Assembly (NCBI RefSeq): GCF_029784165.1
Contig: NC_073695.1
Coordinates: 230,363,916 to 230,427,915 of the forward strand
Direction of reading: 5' to 3'
Length of the DNA: 64,000 nt
DNA from: Wyeomyia smithii
Taxonomy: Eukaryota; Arthropoda; Insecta; Diptera; Culicidae
The notes beneath the pieces were generated by a model, which was given only the letters and a program-made list of their open reading frames with translations, had not been told where the DNA came from and did no database searches. Each line of letters starts with the position of its first letter. Within the stretch, counting starts at the first letter, position 1. Positions 21,025-32,397 of this stretch are shown here, piece after piece. A program made the translations under genes and the position numbers.

Positions 21025-23560
21025 AGCTAGAGGAGAAGACGTTTCGATATTAATTAAGCTAGCCAAGTCTAGACTGATGGAGATAGAGTACGACAGAATC
21101 AAAAATTATTCAAAAAAATACCAGTATCGAGTATTTCGGAAGGTGGAAAAGTGGGTGTTTTTCAAGTATCAAAACAGGTGCACAAAGGTGTAAGCAATCA
21201 ACAACTTAAACTTTCCAATGGACATGAACTTGTTGCATACTAAAAAGGTTTAGGTAAGAATATTCATGAATACTTTCAAGGTATGTTTCGATTGAAAATC
21301 CTTTAAATTTTATCACTAATTCAATGAATGCGGATGAGTCTATTGCTTTCTGCGATCCGATTACGGTAGATGAAATCAAAGAAACTTTAAAAGTCTGTGA
21401 TCAGAAAAAATCACCAGGTCCAGATGGTCTGACATACGAATTTTATTTGAAGCATTTTAATGTACTAAAAGAGGATTTGTGTAAATTATTGAATGGATAT
21501 TGGAATGGAACATCTATTCCACCTTAAGAGTTTACTGAAGGAGTTGTTACTCTGATTCCTAAAAGAGGAGATTTAACGCTCATTGAAAATTATCGCCCAA
21601 TTACTTTGTTGAATACCGATCACAAATTGCTGACGAAAATACTAGCCAATCGAATCCAACCCTTACTAAAATCATTGCTAGGCCTGATCAAAGTGCATGT
21701 CTACCAGAAAAAATCATGCTTAGGTAATCTTGAGGATTTGCGAAAAATCTTCACGAAATCCTTAGAAACCAAAAGATTTAAAGTAATTATTGCCAGTGTG
21801 GACCTTGAAAAAGCGTTCGATCGTGTCCATCACCCGTTTCTTTGGAAGACACTTGAAAAGTTTAATTCACCTGACCAGTTTATTAATTGTATTAAAACAT
21901 TATACGCAGATGCTACGTCGCGAATCATGTTCAACGGGTTTTTCACACAGAGTTTCCATATTAGGTCATCAGTGAGACAAGGATGTCCATTAAGCATGAT
22001 TATGTTTGTTTTGTATATAGAGTCCTTGATTCGAAGAATTGATTCGAATACTTATGGGATTCTTGTGTATGATAAGATCCTTAAAGTAATCGCATATGCC
22101 GACGACATAAATGTATTCATTCGAACTGAAGAAGAGTTTGATTTGCTAATCTAAATCTTCACATCCTTTGCCTGCTTCGCCAAAATAAAGCTTAATTTCA
22201 AAAAATCTTAATTTATAAGATTAAATAACTGTCAAACTGGACCGCATCTAATCCAGGAAACTGACGAGTTGAAAGTGTTAGGTGTAACTTTCAAGAAAAC
22301 GTGGAGTGAGAGTATCGATGTTAACTATGATAAATTGGTAAAGGATATTAAGTACAGGTTGAGCCTAAATAGTTTTCGTAAAATGAATTTACTACAACGT
22401 GTATGGCTTCTAAATTCATTTATCTTAAGAAAACTGTGGTATACAGCCCAAATATTTCCACCGAAAAATGTACACCTTGCGAAAGTTAAATCAGCAGTAG
22501 GAATGTTCATATGGCACAATGACATGTTCAAATTAGATAGAAGACAATTATATTTGCCTCATGATAAAGGCGGGCTACCCGAATAATATAAAATAACAGC
22601 TCTCGGGGCATCTGAACAACAAATCATGGCACTGTTGCATTCATTTTGTTTTTACCTGTTATCTAAATATAGAATATCATGTTATAGGATTTGGCTTACT
22701 TGATAACAAGGCATCACATCATGTTATCGTTTTGTTGTTCAACTTTACTCGGGTAGTGCTGCAAGATCCGGTGGCTAAATGTAAAGCTTTGTTTTTAAAG
22801 AATATTTTAATGGATCCCAATACTGCAAATGAAAATTATTTAATGAGATTTAAGTATCCTGCCAAATTAACAAGAAACGCGAGAGTTTATTTAGATGAAG
22901 GAAGATTTGTTGTGCAGAATTATAATACGAAATCGTGTAAAATATTGTAAGTATATTTTGTAGAAAAAGATAAAATTAAACCAAAAGTGGGGGAGAATTT
23001 TCCAGAAATAAACTGGGACGTCATATGGTTTAACATCAGCCAAACATTTTTACAGACGGGAGATCGTTCATAAATATTTGAAATATTCAATGATTTGATT
23101 CCCAACAAAAAGAAACTGGTAGAATATGGAATACGAAGAACGAGTGATACTTGCGAAAATTGTCTAGCGATTGATACAAATGAACACAGGTTAAAAAGCT
23201 GTCCAGCGACTACTGAAATAAGAAACGATCCATTAATGATGTCACGCAAAATTTGGAAAAAATTAACTCCCACCCTCCCCCTTGTCACAAGCTGTCACAA
23301 CTTCCTTGATCCCCCCTCCTTAATTACGTCACGTTTTTATACCACCGGGAGGGGGGGGTGGTTTTTATACCACCGGGAGGGGTTTGGTAAAAATTGATTG
23401 GAAATCGCGAAATTTGTTAGGAATGCATTTTTTCTTGATAAGAACGATTTTACTAAAAGAAAAACTAAGAGAAAAGACAATTATAGAAGATAACTAGAAA
23501 AGGCGTTTAGTTTTCAGTCCAATGATGCTGTTGATGGAGTCGCATATCGACGACATAGAA
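21025..23560 (+). pseudogene. ORF2 reverse transcriptase and C-terminal domain of the L1-like LINE
   Basis: The linker (21025-21320) leads into RT motifs in pieces: KKSPGPDGLTYEFYL near 21408, a stop at 21525-21527, then VVTLIPKRGDLTLIENYRPI, LLTKILANRI, ASVDLEKAFDRVHHPF, SVRQGCPLS and VIAYADDINVF near 22090. After further stops, thumb-like segments follow (22269-22586: VLGVTFKKTW). A C-terminal Cys/His motif, CENCLAIDTNEHRLKSC, appears near 23142. The frame may resume after a short insertion as WKSRNLLGMHFFLDKN near 23400. YADD is intact but there are at least five stops or frameshifts. This is the polymerase half of the element whose endonuclease lies at 15365-16311. Confidence 0.8.
23266..23394. 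mobile_element. Short C/G-rich insertion with tandem 27-bp duplication
   Basis: Abrupt change in composition inside the LINE: CCCTCCCCCTTGTCACAAGC, TTAATTACGTCACG, then GTTTTTATACCACCGGGAGG twice (about 23331 and 23359). It separates two readable parts of the LINE C-terminus, so it looks inserted. I recall similar GACGTAATTAGGGAGGGGG-type words in other insects but cannot name a family. Confidence 0.45.
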
Positions 23561-24182
23561 AGCCGAGACAAAAACTGCAGCATCATTGCTGATTTTTGAA
23601 AGCCCATCAATATTTAGTTTCTCTTCTTCAATCAATTCGCAAACCAAATCTTCTCCACATGTTACAATAGCCAAGCATTTTTATTTACGTTTTGTCACAA
23701 TTTTTGTATTGATTGGATTGAGACCAAAGTTGGCATTTCGCACAGGCGATCCACTGACGTGCAAGAATCGTACGAACAAAGAGGAGACAGAGCATAACTC
23801 ACCACACCGAGAAAAAGAGAGATCCTTTTCTATTAGTGACAAATATGCCGCACGAGAGTGTGCGCTAGTGCTTGATAGACAAAGTGCGAGTGCGTTACAT
23901 TCTCTTCCAAAAAGTTGCTCTCTTGCGCTCTCGTCTACATTCACCGGTGCGTGGCGCTGTAGCGTACACTGGTGCGAAGAAACATCAGTTGTTAGTCTCT
24001 ACCTTGTACGTCACAGATTTGACCAGATTGCAGCAATTTTTGTTTAACGCGTTCCAGCGCCAGTCAAAAAATGAACCGATGTGAAGAACACTTGTGTCAT
24101 GACATGGGCGTAGGCAGAATGATCCAAATCATGGGGGCAAGCTTTTCAAAATTGTAAAATGGAAGTTATTATTAAAAAATTG
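23561..24182. other. Unassigned sequence with CG-rich middle
   Basis: Frames on both strands (for example 23586-24047) lack family motifs. 23780-24000 is richer in GAGAG/CGCTC words, comparable in style with 7760-8410. No LTR pair, terminal repeat or splice structure is evident. Confidence 0.35.
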
Positions 24183-24272
24183 AATGATCGATGTACTCAA
24201 TTCGCTTTTTACGCGGAAGATACGTGACGCATAAAAACTCCGCGTACAAAAAACGCGTAAATCCAGAATAAA
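24183..24272. mobile_element. Fragment of TTTTTACGCGG MITE family
   Basis: TTCGCTTTTTACGCGGAAG at about 24201 and CCGCGTACAAAAAACGCG at about 24240 resemble the two termini of the MITE at 10496-10831, brought close together. It is probably an internally deleted relic. Confidence 0.5.
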
Positions 24273-24965
24273 TAAAGGACCCCAATTTAAAATACCCGTG
24301 AACAAATCGACTAAAGTGTACTAGTACCTACTTAGTGATTCAAAGCTTATTTTCTTTTTTGAACGTAAGAGATGTGATAAGTCGTGTGCGCCGCCGCCAT
24401 AGGTGATTCTAAATCGGTGCTCCGCCAAGGATATTTTTCGACGCCAATGACTGTGAATGCTAGTTTTCTGTTCATTCTTGTTAATTTTACTGGTGGTTTG
24501 TGAAAATTACCAAGTACAGATTATACCTACGCTAGTGTTATTCATGAAAATTTTAATGTGGCATAAGTGGAGAATAAGACATTTCAAATTGGTTTACAAC
24601 GATTATGAAATATTCGATTTATTTTCTCACTCTTATCCAATCGCTAAAAAGTATATTTGTATGGCAGGTTCTACTAGATATTGATTCGATAGCCTGTTGA
24701 TTACAACAACATAAAATTCGATTGCTTTAAAAATGTATGCAAAATGTTTTCCTCGTAGTAAAGTCTCTTTCTGAACATACTCATTCGGAGCACGAACAAA
24801 GTATGGAAAAGCGGAAACGGAAACGGATTCAATCGGGAGAAGAAAAATTAACATTTTCTCAGAGCAAAATTATCTTTAGTTACAAAATAGTTTAAAATCG
24901 AAAATAATTTTTGCCAGCCAACGTTTATTAGTTATATCTCAATAGCTATGTTAGTCGAGATTCGA
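24273..24965. other. Intergenic AT-rich sequence
   Basis: No coding frame with motifs, no inverted ends and no match to the repeats described here was found. Confidence 0.4.
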
Positions 24966-25480
24966 GCATACGATGACTTGCTCGATTTCCGGTTTCTGGA
25001 ATAGATTCAAAAATGGCTGTATACCAGGCCTAGAGACCGGAAATCAATTTCACACGTTATTTTGAAATTCACGGTGGTAACTTCTGGGTCGTCTGATGTC
25101 GTTTTGAGATCTCTGGACAGCATCTCGATTCCTACAGTATCTATATTACGTGATATTTGGTCGATTTTAGCTGTTTGCCCGATACCGGAAGTGGCCATAT
25201 TCTCGGTCTCTGGACTTCGCCCCAATTCCGGAAAAACTCGTATTCGATGGTATTCGGCCAATTTTAGTTTCCTTCCAGATACCAAAAGCCGCCGTTTTGG
25301 AATTCCGGGGGTCGTTATCCTGCCTCTAGATTTCACCCCGTTTCAAAAATACCCATATTGGATGGTATGTGACGTTGTATTTTTTAATTGTTTTTATGGC
25401 CACCAAAAGCCCCGTTGGAATCTGTTCCGTATGACTATTTTGAGAGCATATCTCCATAACACCCAAAACCATAAATATGT
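24966..25480 (-). repeat. Degenerate tandem array, 'CTTCCGG' type
   Basis: Read on the minus strand, three to four diverged units share wording such as GGCCACTTCCGGTATCGGGC, AAACAGCTAAAATCGACC and an AATATnGATAnT block. These match the roughly 125-bp units inside the composite repeat at 27530-28290. Units here are more diverged. No coding signal. Confidence 0.6.
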
Positions 25481-26401
25481 CCTATGAATATAATTTTATA
25501 AACTTTGAACCAATAGTAGTAAGATTCCGTTCAAATATTTATAAAATTTTTCCTCTTCGGAACATATCCCCGAAAAATTTCCAGCAATGAGAATATTCTT
25601 CCAGAATAAAACTATGAAATTTCGTCTTGTGAAACCTAAAATGGTATTAGGGTACCCCGTCGAGCACATAACTGTTAATGAAATATTTATATATTGAAAA
25701 TATAAAATACGAGGTTGGCTTTGCGAAAATAATCTGCCAAAACATGTCTATTTTGTGTTTTAATTAAGTTAGACTAAGCTGTTTTTTTCACGAATACATT
25801 GCTTATGTCTCATTTCTAGACTCTGTTAACGGTTATGTTCATTTGGATTCCTCCTGGTACATCCGAAAAAAGCATGTATTGAAAAAAATACACCATAGCT
25901 TCTACTAAAGCTGAGAATCAAGGAATTTCATTTTTGGAGTTGACAAGACACCAGGATTCATGTCTGCTATTACGGCGCGTAAAATGCTAAATAAAAATGT
26001 TTTTAGTAAAAAATTATCAACCGGCAATAATGAATTTATTAGTCTGAAATTTCCGTGCAGCTAGCTCTGCAACGCTAGAAATCTCACTGGAGCGCGCGCG
26101 TCGGTGAGTTTATCTTCATTCGCCTTGGTGAATTTGGGAGTAGTTTTCTACGCTGTAGCGCAGCCCAGCGTTGAGAGCTTTTTATTCGTTTTTTTTTCAC
26201 GTACACAGAAAGCGTGGTCTGCGAGGACAAAATTGAACCCCCCCCCCCCTAAACGCGTGGCATCATTAATGGATGGTCCCTAAGATGTTGGGTAGAATCA
26301 ACCCTAAGAATAAAAATGAACATAGATTTTAGAGACCTTGAAGATATACTGTTAAGTGAATTAGATTTCAAATGTTTCCGACAGAAATCAGCCCTATGGT
26401 T
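25481..26401. other. Intergenic sequence without recognised features
   Basis: AT-rich with a short GC-rich patch (GGAGCGCGCGCGTCGG near 26091) and a C11 homopolymer near 26239. No conserved frame or terminal repeats seen. Confidence 0.4.
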
Positions 26402-26413
26402 AGTTAGCCACTA

Positions 26414-26632
26414 AAAAGCAAAGCAAAGCCTTGGTGCTACATTCCGATTCGGAACTTGACCTTCTGTTTACTATACACAGACTTCGCAGCCAACCGTTAA
26501 GTGTACAGGACAATTGCGGGGCTAGCGCTACGATCCTACTAACACTAACAGTCTCTCCCGAGTCGAGACTCGAACCTATGACGACCGGCTTGTTAGGCCA
26601 GAATCGTACCTTGAGACCAGATGGGGGGTAAA
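26414..26632 (-). mobile_element. tRNA-derived SINE, second family
   Basis: Flanked by a perfect 12-bp duplication AGTTAGCCACTA (26402-26413 and 26633-26644). On the minus strand a tRNA-like head (TGGCCTAACAAGCCGG, then GGTTCGAGTCTCGAC as B box) is followed by a short body. The tail consists of GCTTT-type repeats (AAAGC on plus, 26414-26430) rather than pure poly-A. 219 bp, not coding. Its sequence differs from the SINE at 8868-9227. Confidence 0.82.
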
Positions 26633-26969
26633 AGTTAGCCACTACTGTGCATATATAATGAAATGTTTTCCGAAATGTAGTTTATTTGTATTCAAAAAAC
26701 CTAAATTAATCCACCTAGCGGTCAGACCCAGCCTTTCTCATTCAAACTTATTATATATGAAAATAGATTTACAAGAACGCTTCAATCCAATAAATGTATA
26801 TTCACTCTTAAGGTTCTAAAAAATTGTTGTTGTAATTTATACATATAAAAATGCAGTCCGGTCTGTCTGTCTGTCTGATCCATATAGGCTCGAAAACTAC
26901 CGAACCGATCGGCGTGAAAATTTGTATGTATGGGTTTTTGGTGTCGATAAAGGTTCCTATGATAGTTTG

Positions 26970-27475
26970 AGACCCCTCCTTCTTCTGGAAGGGAGGGGTC
27001 CCATACAAATGAAACACAAATTTCTGCCCATCTCGAAAACTAATCAACTAAATGGAACCAAATTTGGCAGGTAAATGTTTTTAGTGGTAAAAAATATGTT
27101 TATAATGTTTTTAACGCCCCTCCTTCTTTTGGAAGGGAGGACTGCCATACAAATGAAACACAAATTTCTGCACATCCTGAGAACTAACCAACTGAATGGA
27201 ACCAAATTTGGCAGGTGAATATTTTTAGAGGTAACAAATGTGTGCATGATGGTTTGACACCCCTCCCTTTTCTATGAGGGAGAGGTCCCATACAAATGAA
27301 ACACAATTTTCGCACAGCTCTAGAAACAATCAAGAAAATACAACCAAATTTGGTATGAGAATGTTTTGAGAGGTAACAAATATGTCCATAATGGTTCGAC
27401 GCCCCTCCCTCTTCTGGAAGCACATGTTTCTGCACAAATTTCTGCACATCTCGCGAACTAATCAACTAAATGGAA
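26970..27475 (+). repeat. 142-bp tandem array with hairpin in each unit
   Basis: CCCCTCC occurs at about 26973, 27115, 27261 and 27402, spacing 141-146. In the first units it pairs with GGGAGGGGTC, leaving a loop of about 11 bases. Each unit continues with ACAAATGAAACACAAATTT, a CTCGAGAACTAATC-like word and AACCAAATTTGGCAG. The inverted copy at 43840-44160 has the same period. Confidence 0.82.
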
Positions 27476-27529
27476 CCATATTTGGTGATTGAATGTTTTC
27501 AGTGGTAACCAATATGTTCCATAATTGAC

Positions 27530-28290
27530 CTCAGGCAACATTTTGGATTGTACGATGGCAACATACGGTTTCTGGAAAACAGCCAAAAATGGTCGATTTC
27601 CACTCAATGTAATAATATCCGGATCTAGAATGATACACAGGAGCTCAAATCGACCACAGATACCATTTTGAATTCTAAGATGGCGACTTCCGGTTGCTGA
27701 AAAACAGCTGAAAATGACCAAATACCACCCAATATGAGTATCTCCGGAGCCAGAATGTTGCAAGAAGCTAAAAATTGACTTCAGACACCACTATGAATTG
27801 TAGGCTGGCAACTTCTGGTTTCTGGAAAACAGCCACAAATGGCCGATTTCCGCCTAACATGAGTATCTCCGGAACTAGAATGATACACAGCAGCTGAAAT
27901 CGACCACAGAACCCATTTTGGATTCTAGGTTGGCGACTTCCGGTTCCTGGGAAACAGCCGAAAATGATCGAATAACACCCAATATGGGTGTTTCTTCAAT
28001 CAGAATGACGGTCAGAGGCCAGAAATTATCTTAGATACCATTTTGAAATCCAAGACGGCGACTTCCGGTTTGTGAAAAACAGCCTAAAATAACCAACCAG
28101 GCCAGGAATTGTTTAATGGCAACTTCTAGGAAACAGTCGAAAATAACCGAATAATACTCAATATGGATATTGAGATAATGCATAGAAACCAAACATTGAC
28201 CCTGGACACTATTTTGAATTTGAAGACGACCACTTTTAGTTTCTGGAAAACAACCAAAATAACTAAATACCTGTGTCAGATTGATGCCAG
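27530..28290 (+). repeat. About 125-bp tandem array (CTTCCGG type)
   Basis: The word GGCGACTTCCGGTTnCTGG followed by AAACAGCC recurs at about 27546, 27682, 27808, 27931, 28055, 28109 (shortened) and 28226. Spacing is 117-136 except for the shortened unit. Units differ at about a quarter of positions. Confidence 0.78.
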
Positions 28291-29710
28291 AAAATCTGCT
28301 GAAAATGACCGAATAACACTCAATATGAATATATTCAGAATTAAGGCGATGTACAGAAGCCAAAAGTCGAGGATGTTGTCATTTCGATAAAACCAGTCAT
28401 TTCAAACGATTTGTTATTTGACTTTGATCATATCCTATGGCCGATTCTCCGTGCATTTGCAGACTTTAAACACATCGCAAGGAATCAACGAATTTGGAAC
28501 GTTCAAATAGTACGATACCGCATTTCAATTATATTGAGGTCACAAATATCGATCAAAGCAGGTATCGTTTTAAATGGTCTTTGAATTTCTCTTCTTTCCA
28601 TAACTTTTGAGACACATACCAAATTGTTATGAAATTTGTTATTTGTAAGTTTGAGAGATGACTCGTTCGTATGACACTAGTTATGTTCAAATAAGTCATG
28701 TAATTTTTGAGATAATAGACTTTCGTTGTTTTATTAACAATTTAATAACGATTACTTAAGTACGATTATAATCAAATGAAATGGGAACGTATAGGGCAGC
28801 CAAACTTTGAAACCACGTGTTCAATCATAGTTCATCAGTTAACGCTTAACTAGTCCGCTCGTCTGATAATAATGTTGATTGTGTAGTTTCTGAGATAATG
28901 AAGTTTCGTGATTTTCACATTTCGGTACATTACAGACGAAGTTACAGTTCGATTACAGTAAAATTCAATAGGGTGTTATGAGGCAGCTAGACTTATTAGT
29001 TGACACTAATTTTGTGAAAATCGGGTCAGCCATCTCTGAGAAAAGTGAGTGAGTCCAAGTAGTCTTCGGAATTAGTTCCTTTTCATAGCTGGATTGCACA
29101 TTTTCAAACATAACAGGCAAAGTAATAGTCCGATTGCAAAACAAATCAATAGGGTTTTATGGGGCAACTAGACCTTCCATTTGACACTGATTTTATGAAA
29201 ATTGGTCCAGCCATCTCTGAGAAACATGAGTGAGATTAAACAGTCTTCAGAACACGTTTTTTTCGTAACTTTTGAACCCGAAGTTCAACCTTTATAAAAT
29301 TTAAAAGTTGAGGGTGTTTAAGGTAGCCAGTTCATTTGAAACCAATTTTGTTCAAATCGGTCAAGTAGTTTCTGAGATATTGTTGTTTCGTGATTTTCAC
29401 ATTTTTAAACATAACCTCTGAACTAAAAATCCGATTACAAAAAAATTCAATAGGGTCTTATGGGGCAACAAGACCTTTCATTTGCAATTAATTTCATGAA
29501 AATCGGTTCAGCCATCTCTGAGAAAAGTGAGTGAGAATAAAAATCTGCACATACACACACACACACACACACACATACACACACTCACACATACAGAAAA
29601 TGCTCAGCTCGTCGAGCTGAGTCGAGTGATATATGCCATTCGGCCCTTTGGAGCACTTTTATACTTTCGGTTTTGCAAGTGATTGCTATACCTCTCTAGG
29701 AGAAAGGCAA

Positions 29711-30409
29711 AAACATTCGAGAAATACGTTGGAAACACAGAGAAGATTTTCAAAGACAATTCAGAATGTTTATGAATATTTGTTGAAGAGACTGTTTGTA
29801 CAAAAATGTAAACTGTTACCATTAAATTTTATTTTAACTAAAAAAAAAATATTTAGAAGGTTGGCATTGTTAAAACAATGCAACTAGCAATCAATACTGA
29901 TAAGTTGGGTGCTGACTCCATTGAAAAATTTTTGTCTGATCGATTCGTTTTCATGAATCAGGTCATTTGAAAACATCATTCAATCATTAACAATAAACAA
30001 AATTAGTTCAAAAAAAAAAAATTATGATTTTATGATTGCCACGTCACTGTGTGTTTTTCAGGTTGGGGCCGGGAATCAACTTAAGATTTCATTTCGAAAT
30101 TCGAGCTTGCGGCTTCCGTCTTTCGGAATACCCCCTAGAATTGCCAAATACGATTCAATAAAGGTATTTTCACTCTTTGCGTACCAAGAATAGTGATGTT
30201 GTATTTTAAGTAAATGAATTTCATAATGGTAAAAGTATATTGTACGAAATTTGACATAATATTTTTGAAATGAGTTATATTAAAGAGGTAGTAAAATGGG
30301 AAAAAATGATTCCCAATATCGAACAATTTAATTCCTGGCAACGCCAAGAAACTTCAACTTAAATAAAAATTATGTTGAGGCCACTTATTTTATTCTAAAC
30401 AGCTGGTTT
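29711..30409. other. Unassigned AT-rich sequence
   Basis: No motif-bearing frame. A poly-A run near 30010 follows a possible fragment border, but no target duplication was found. Confidence 0.35.
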
Positions 30410-30575
30410 TAAACAGTCTTTGGGTTACGTTTCTTTCCATATCTCCAGTCATCTCTAAGAAAAAATGAATGAGTTTTAACAGCCAATGCACATACATACA
30501 TACATACAGAAAATGCTCAGTTCGTCGAGTTTGGTTTTACCAGTGATTGCTATACCTTTCTAGGAGAAGCGCAAA
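30410..30575 (+). repeat. Truncated distal end of the composite repeat (E3)
   Basis: CCAGTCATCTCTAAG, a CATACATA tract, GAAAATGCTCAGTTCGTCGA and TGATTGCTATACCTTTCTAG repeat the last part of E1 in the same order, with the microsatellite shortened. Confidence 0.7.
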
Positions 30576-31570
30576 AAAGAAAACAAAACAAAAAACATCA
30601 TAGCAAAACTATTAGCAAGCAATAATAAAATCATAAAAAACGAAAACAAAATCAAAGAAAGTCTAAATATATTCAAAAATGTTTAAAAAGTGCAAAAACA
30701 AATCGATATAGTAACTTAAATATACTGAATAACAAAACAATAGCAGAAAAGGTAAAAAACTTAGAACAGCCACAGTCGAAACAGTCAATATAACGAAGTA
30801 ACAAAACAACTAAAATAAATAAATCAAAAGGCCAAACTCAACCCAAAATAAATGAAAAACGATAATAATCAAATAGTATTTCCAAAAGAGTTACAAATAA
30901 TCGAACATGAATAAAAGATCAATAAAAATCAAAATTATATTCTCATCGAGCGAAAATTAATAATAATGCAAGTTTAAATATATTAAAAGAATATAAAAAA
31001 CCCTTAGAAAATAAACAGAATATATTTAAAAATGATATGAGGAGAAAAAGCAAAAAAAAAGTAAGAACAAGACAGTGGAAGACATTAAAGCGTAGCTCAC
31101 TCAAAATCAAAACATTAAAGCGAAAACAACAAAAACTATCCGAAAATGGTCAAAAAGATTGTCAAAGAACAGCAAAAACTATGCCTCAAAAAGCATTAGA
31201 AGAAAAAAAAAGGTAGAAATAACGTTTGTGTGAACATAGTGATTAAACCAATAACAGTGAAAAAACAAGTACACACCAGGAAAATGATGTAAAATTTTAA
31301 AAATACTTTAATTAAGTCAAGAAAGTCAAGTAACTTTTGAAAAAAATCATGTCGAAGAAAAATCCAAATAAAATTCTAACGAAAAGTTTGAACATTCAAA
31401 GGAGTGAAATGAACAATTTTAACTTTTCGAAAAAATTATACATTCTAAAATATTTTTTATTTTTTTTGAAAAAAGATAAAAGAAAAATTGAAAATCAATT
31501 ATCTAAAAAAGCTCACTTTTTTAAAATTCAATTTTAGAAAAAAATGACAAAAGATTACCTAAATAATGCA
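30576..31570 (+). repeat. A-rich strand-asymmetric dispersed repeat, copy C
   Basis: Same composition and wording as copies A and B (TGGTCAAAAAGATTGTCAAA, AACAGCAAAAACTAT). It abuts the distal end of E3. The GACGTAG start seen in A, B and D is absent, so it is probably truncated on the left. Lysine-rich short frames are compositional. Confidence 0.6.
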
Positions 31571-32397
31571 ATCGGTCCGATCATGGAGAAAAAAAAAGTT
31601 TTTGGTTGGTTGGTTCATATTGATGGACCCTTCGGGCACAAAGAGGTTAAACGGTTTATGAAAAGTTGAATTTTGAGCAATTCTTGATCTTTTTATTGAT
31701 CTATTTTTTTGTCATTGATCTTCCTATAACCATCGCACATCGTTTTGAAGAGAAATGATAAAGCTTTCATTTAGAGTAGATAAAGTTAGGCGCTATCTTG
31801 GATCTCACCGCCATCTTGAATTTGTTAAGAAAAATGTGTTTTTGAGCAAGTTTGCAACCACCAATTTTTAATTTGACACCACCGTTGGAAAGCTTAAAAA
31901 AATGCTTCAAGATACATTCAAAAAATTAGGTGAGCATTGAGTTTACCTTGGTGGTCTGAAGTGGTAAATTTCAGTATCAATATGTTTATGACAGTGACTT
32001 TTATCAAACACCAACAAAATAATTCATTGAAAAGAATGTTACGGTCCTAAAGAAATACAAAATGGTAAAAAAGTCTATTTCCGATATCTGGATATCATCC
32101 CGGTTTAGAAAATATTCATGTTTGATGGTATTTGGTTTTGTTTTCAGATCTAGTTGATCGAAATTTGCGTTCAAAACAAGGCCCTACATACTCTAATAGT
32201 ACAATAGTTAGCATCATAATTTCATAACTTATCGCGTTTTGGTGGACGCTTAACTAATATTACAATCGATTGCTGCAAGACTAAAGGAAATCCATTGAAT
32301 ACTGAGAGAGTTATTAGCATTTGAATTTTTACAATTTACGTGACGCTCTTAATGTTTTCGGTATTTCAATTTGCATCCCTATCTCCGAATATTGACG
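31571..32397. other. Unassigned sequence upstream of A-rich copy D
   Basis: Mixed composition with words such as GCCATCTTGAATTTG. No frame, no paired ends. It leads directly into the GACGTAAnnnTACGTC start of copy D. Confidence 0.35.

Larger units (their letters stand above)
14101..23560 (+). mobile_element. L1-superclade LINE, degenerate, split by a nested SINE and jockey element
   Basis: LINE with ORF1 (14354-15344), endonuclease (15365-16311) and, after a 4.7-kb nested insertion, reverse transcriptase and C-terminal zinc motif (21025-23240 and beyond). Continuity is shown by the 11-bp target duplication AATGAAAGAAG at 16301 and 21014, and by the protein reading across it. The RT type (VRQGCPLSMIM, YADD) and the C-terminal Cys/His box place it in the L1/Tx1 superclade. 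Multiple stops and frameshifts mark it as old. The 5' and 3' borders are approximate. Confidence 0.82.
26700..29710 (+). repeat. Composite tandem-array repeat, copy E1 (about 3 kb)
   Basis: A multi-part dispersed repeat whose inverted copy lies at 42126-44530. It starts AATCCACCTAGCGGTCAGAC and includes a (GTCT)n tract near 26862. A 142-bp array with CCCCTCC/GGGAGGGG hairpins (26970-27475) follows, then a 125-bp CTTCCGG array (27530-28290). Next come modules with CAGCCATCTCTGAG (29026, 29211, 29509), a (CA)n tract (29552-29588) and the palindrome CTCAGCTCGTCGAGCTGAG near 29605. It ends TGATTGCTATACCTCTCTAG. No protein-coding frame. It is a dispersed mosquito repeat I recall seeing but cannot name. 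Confidence 0.8.

Noticed and set aside
26970..28290. Regularly spaced repeats considered as a CRISPR array
   Set aside because: Units are 125-142 bp and diverged throughout, without short identical repeats and unique spacers; the DNA is eukaryotic.
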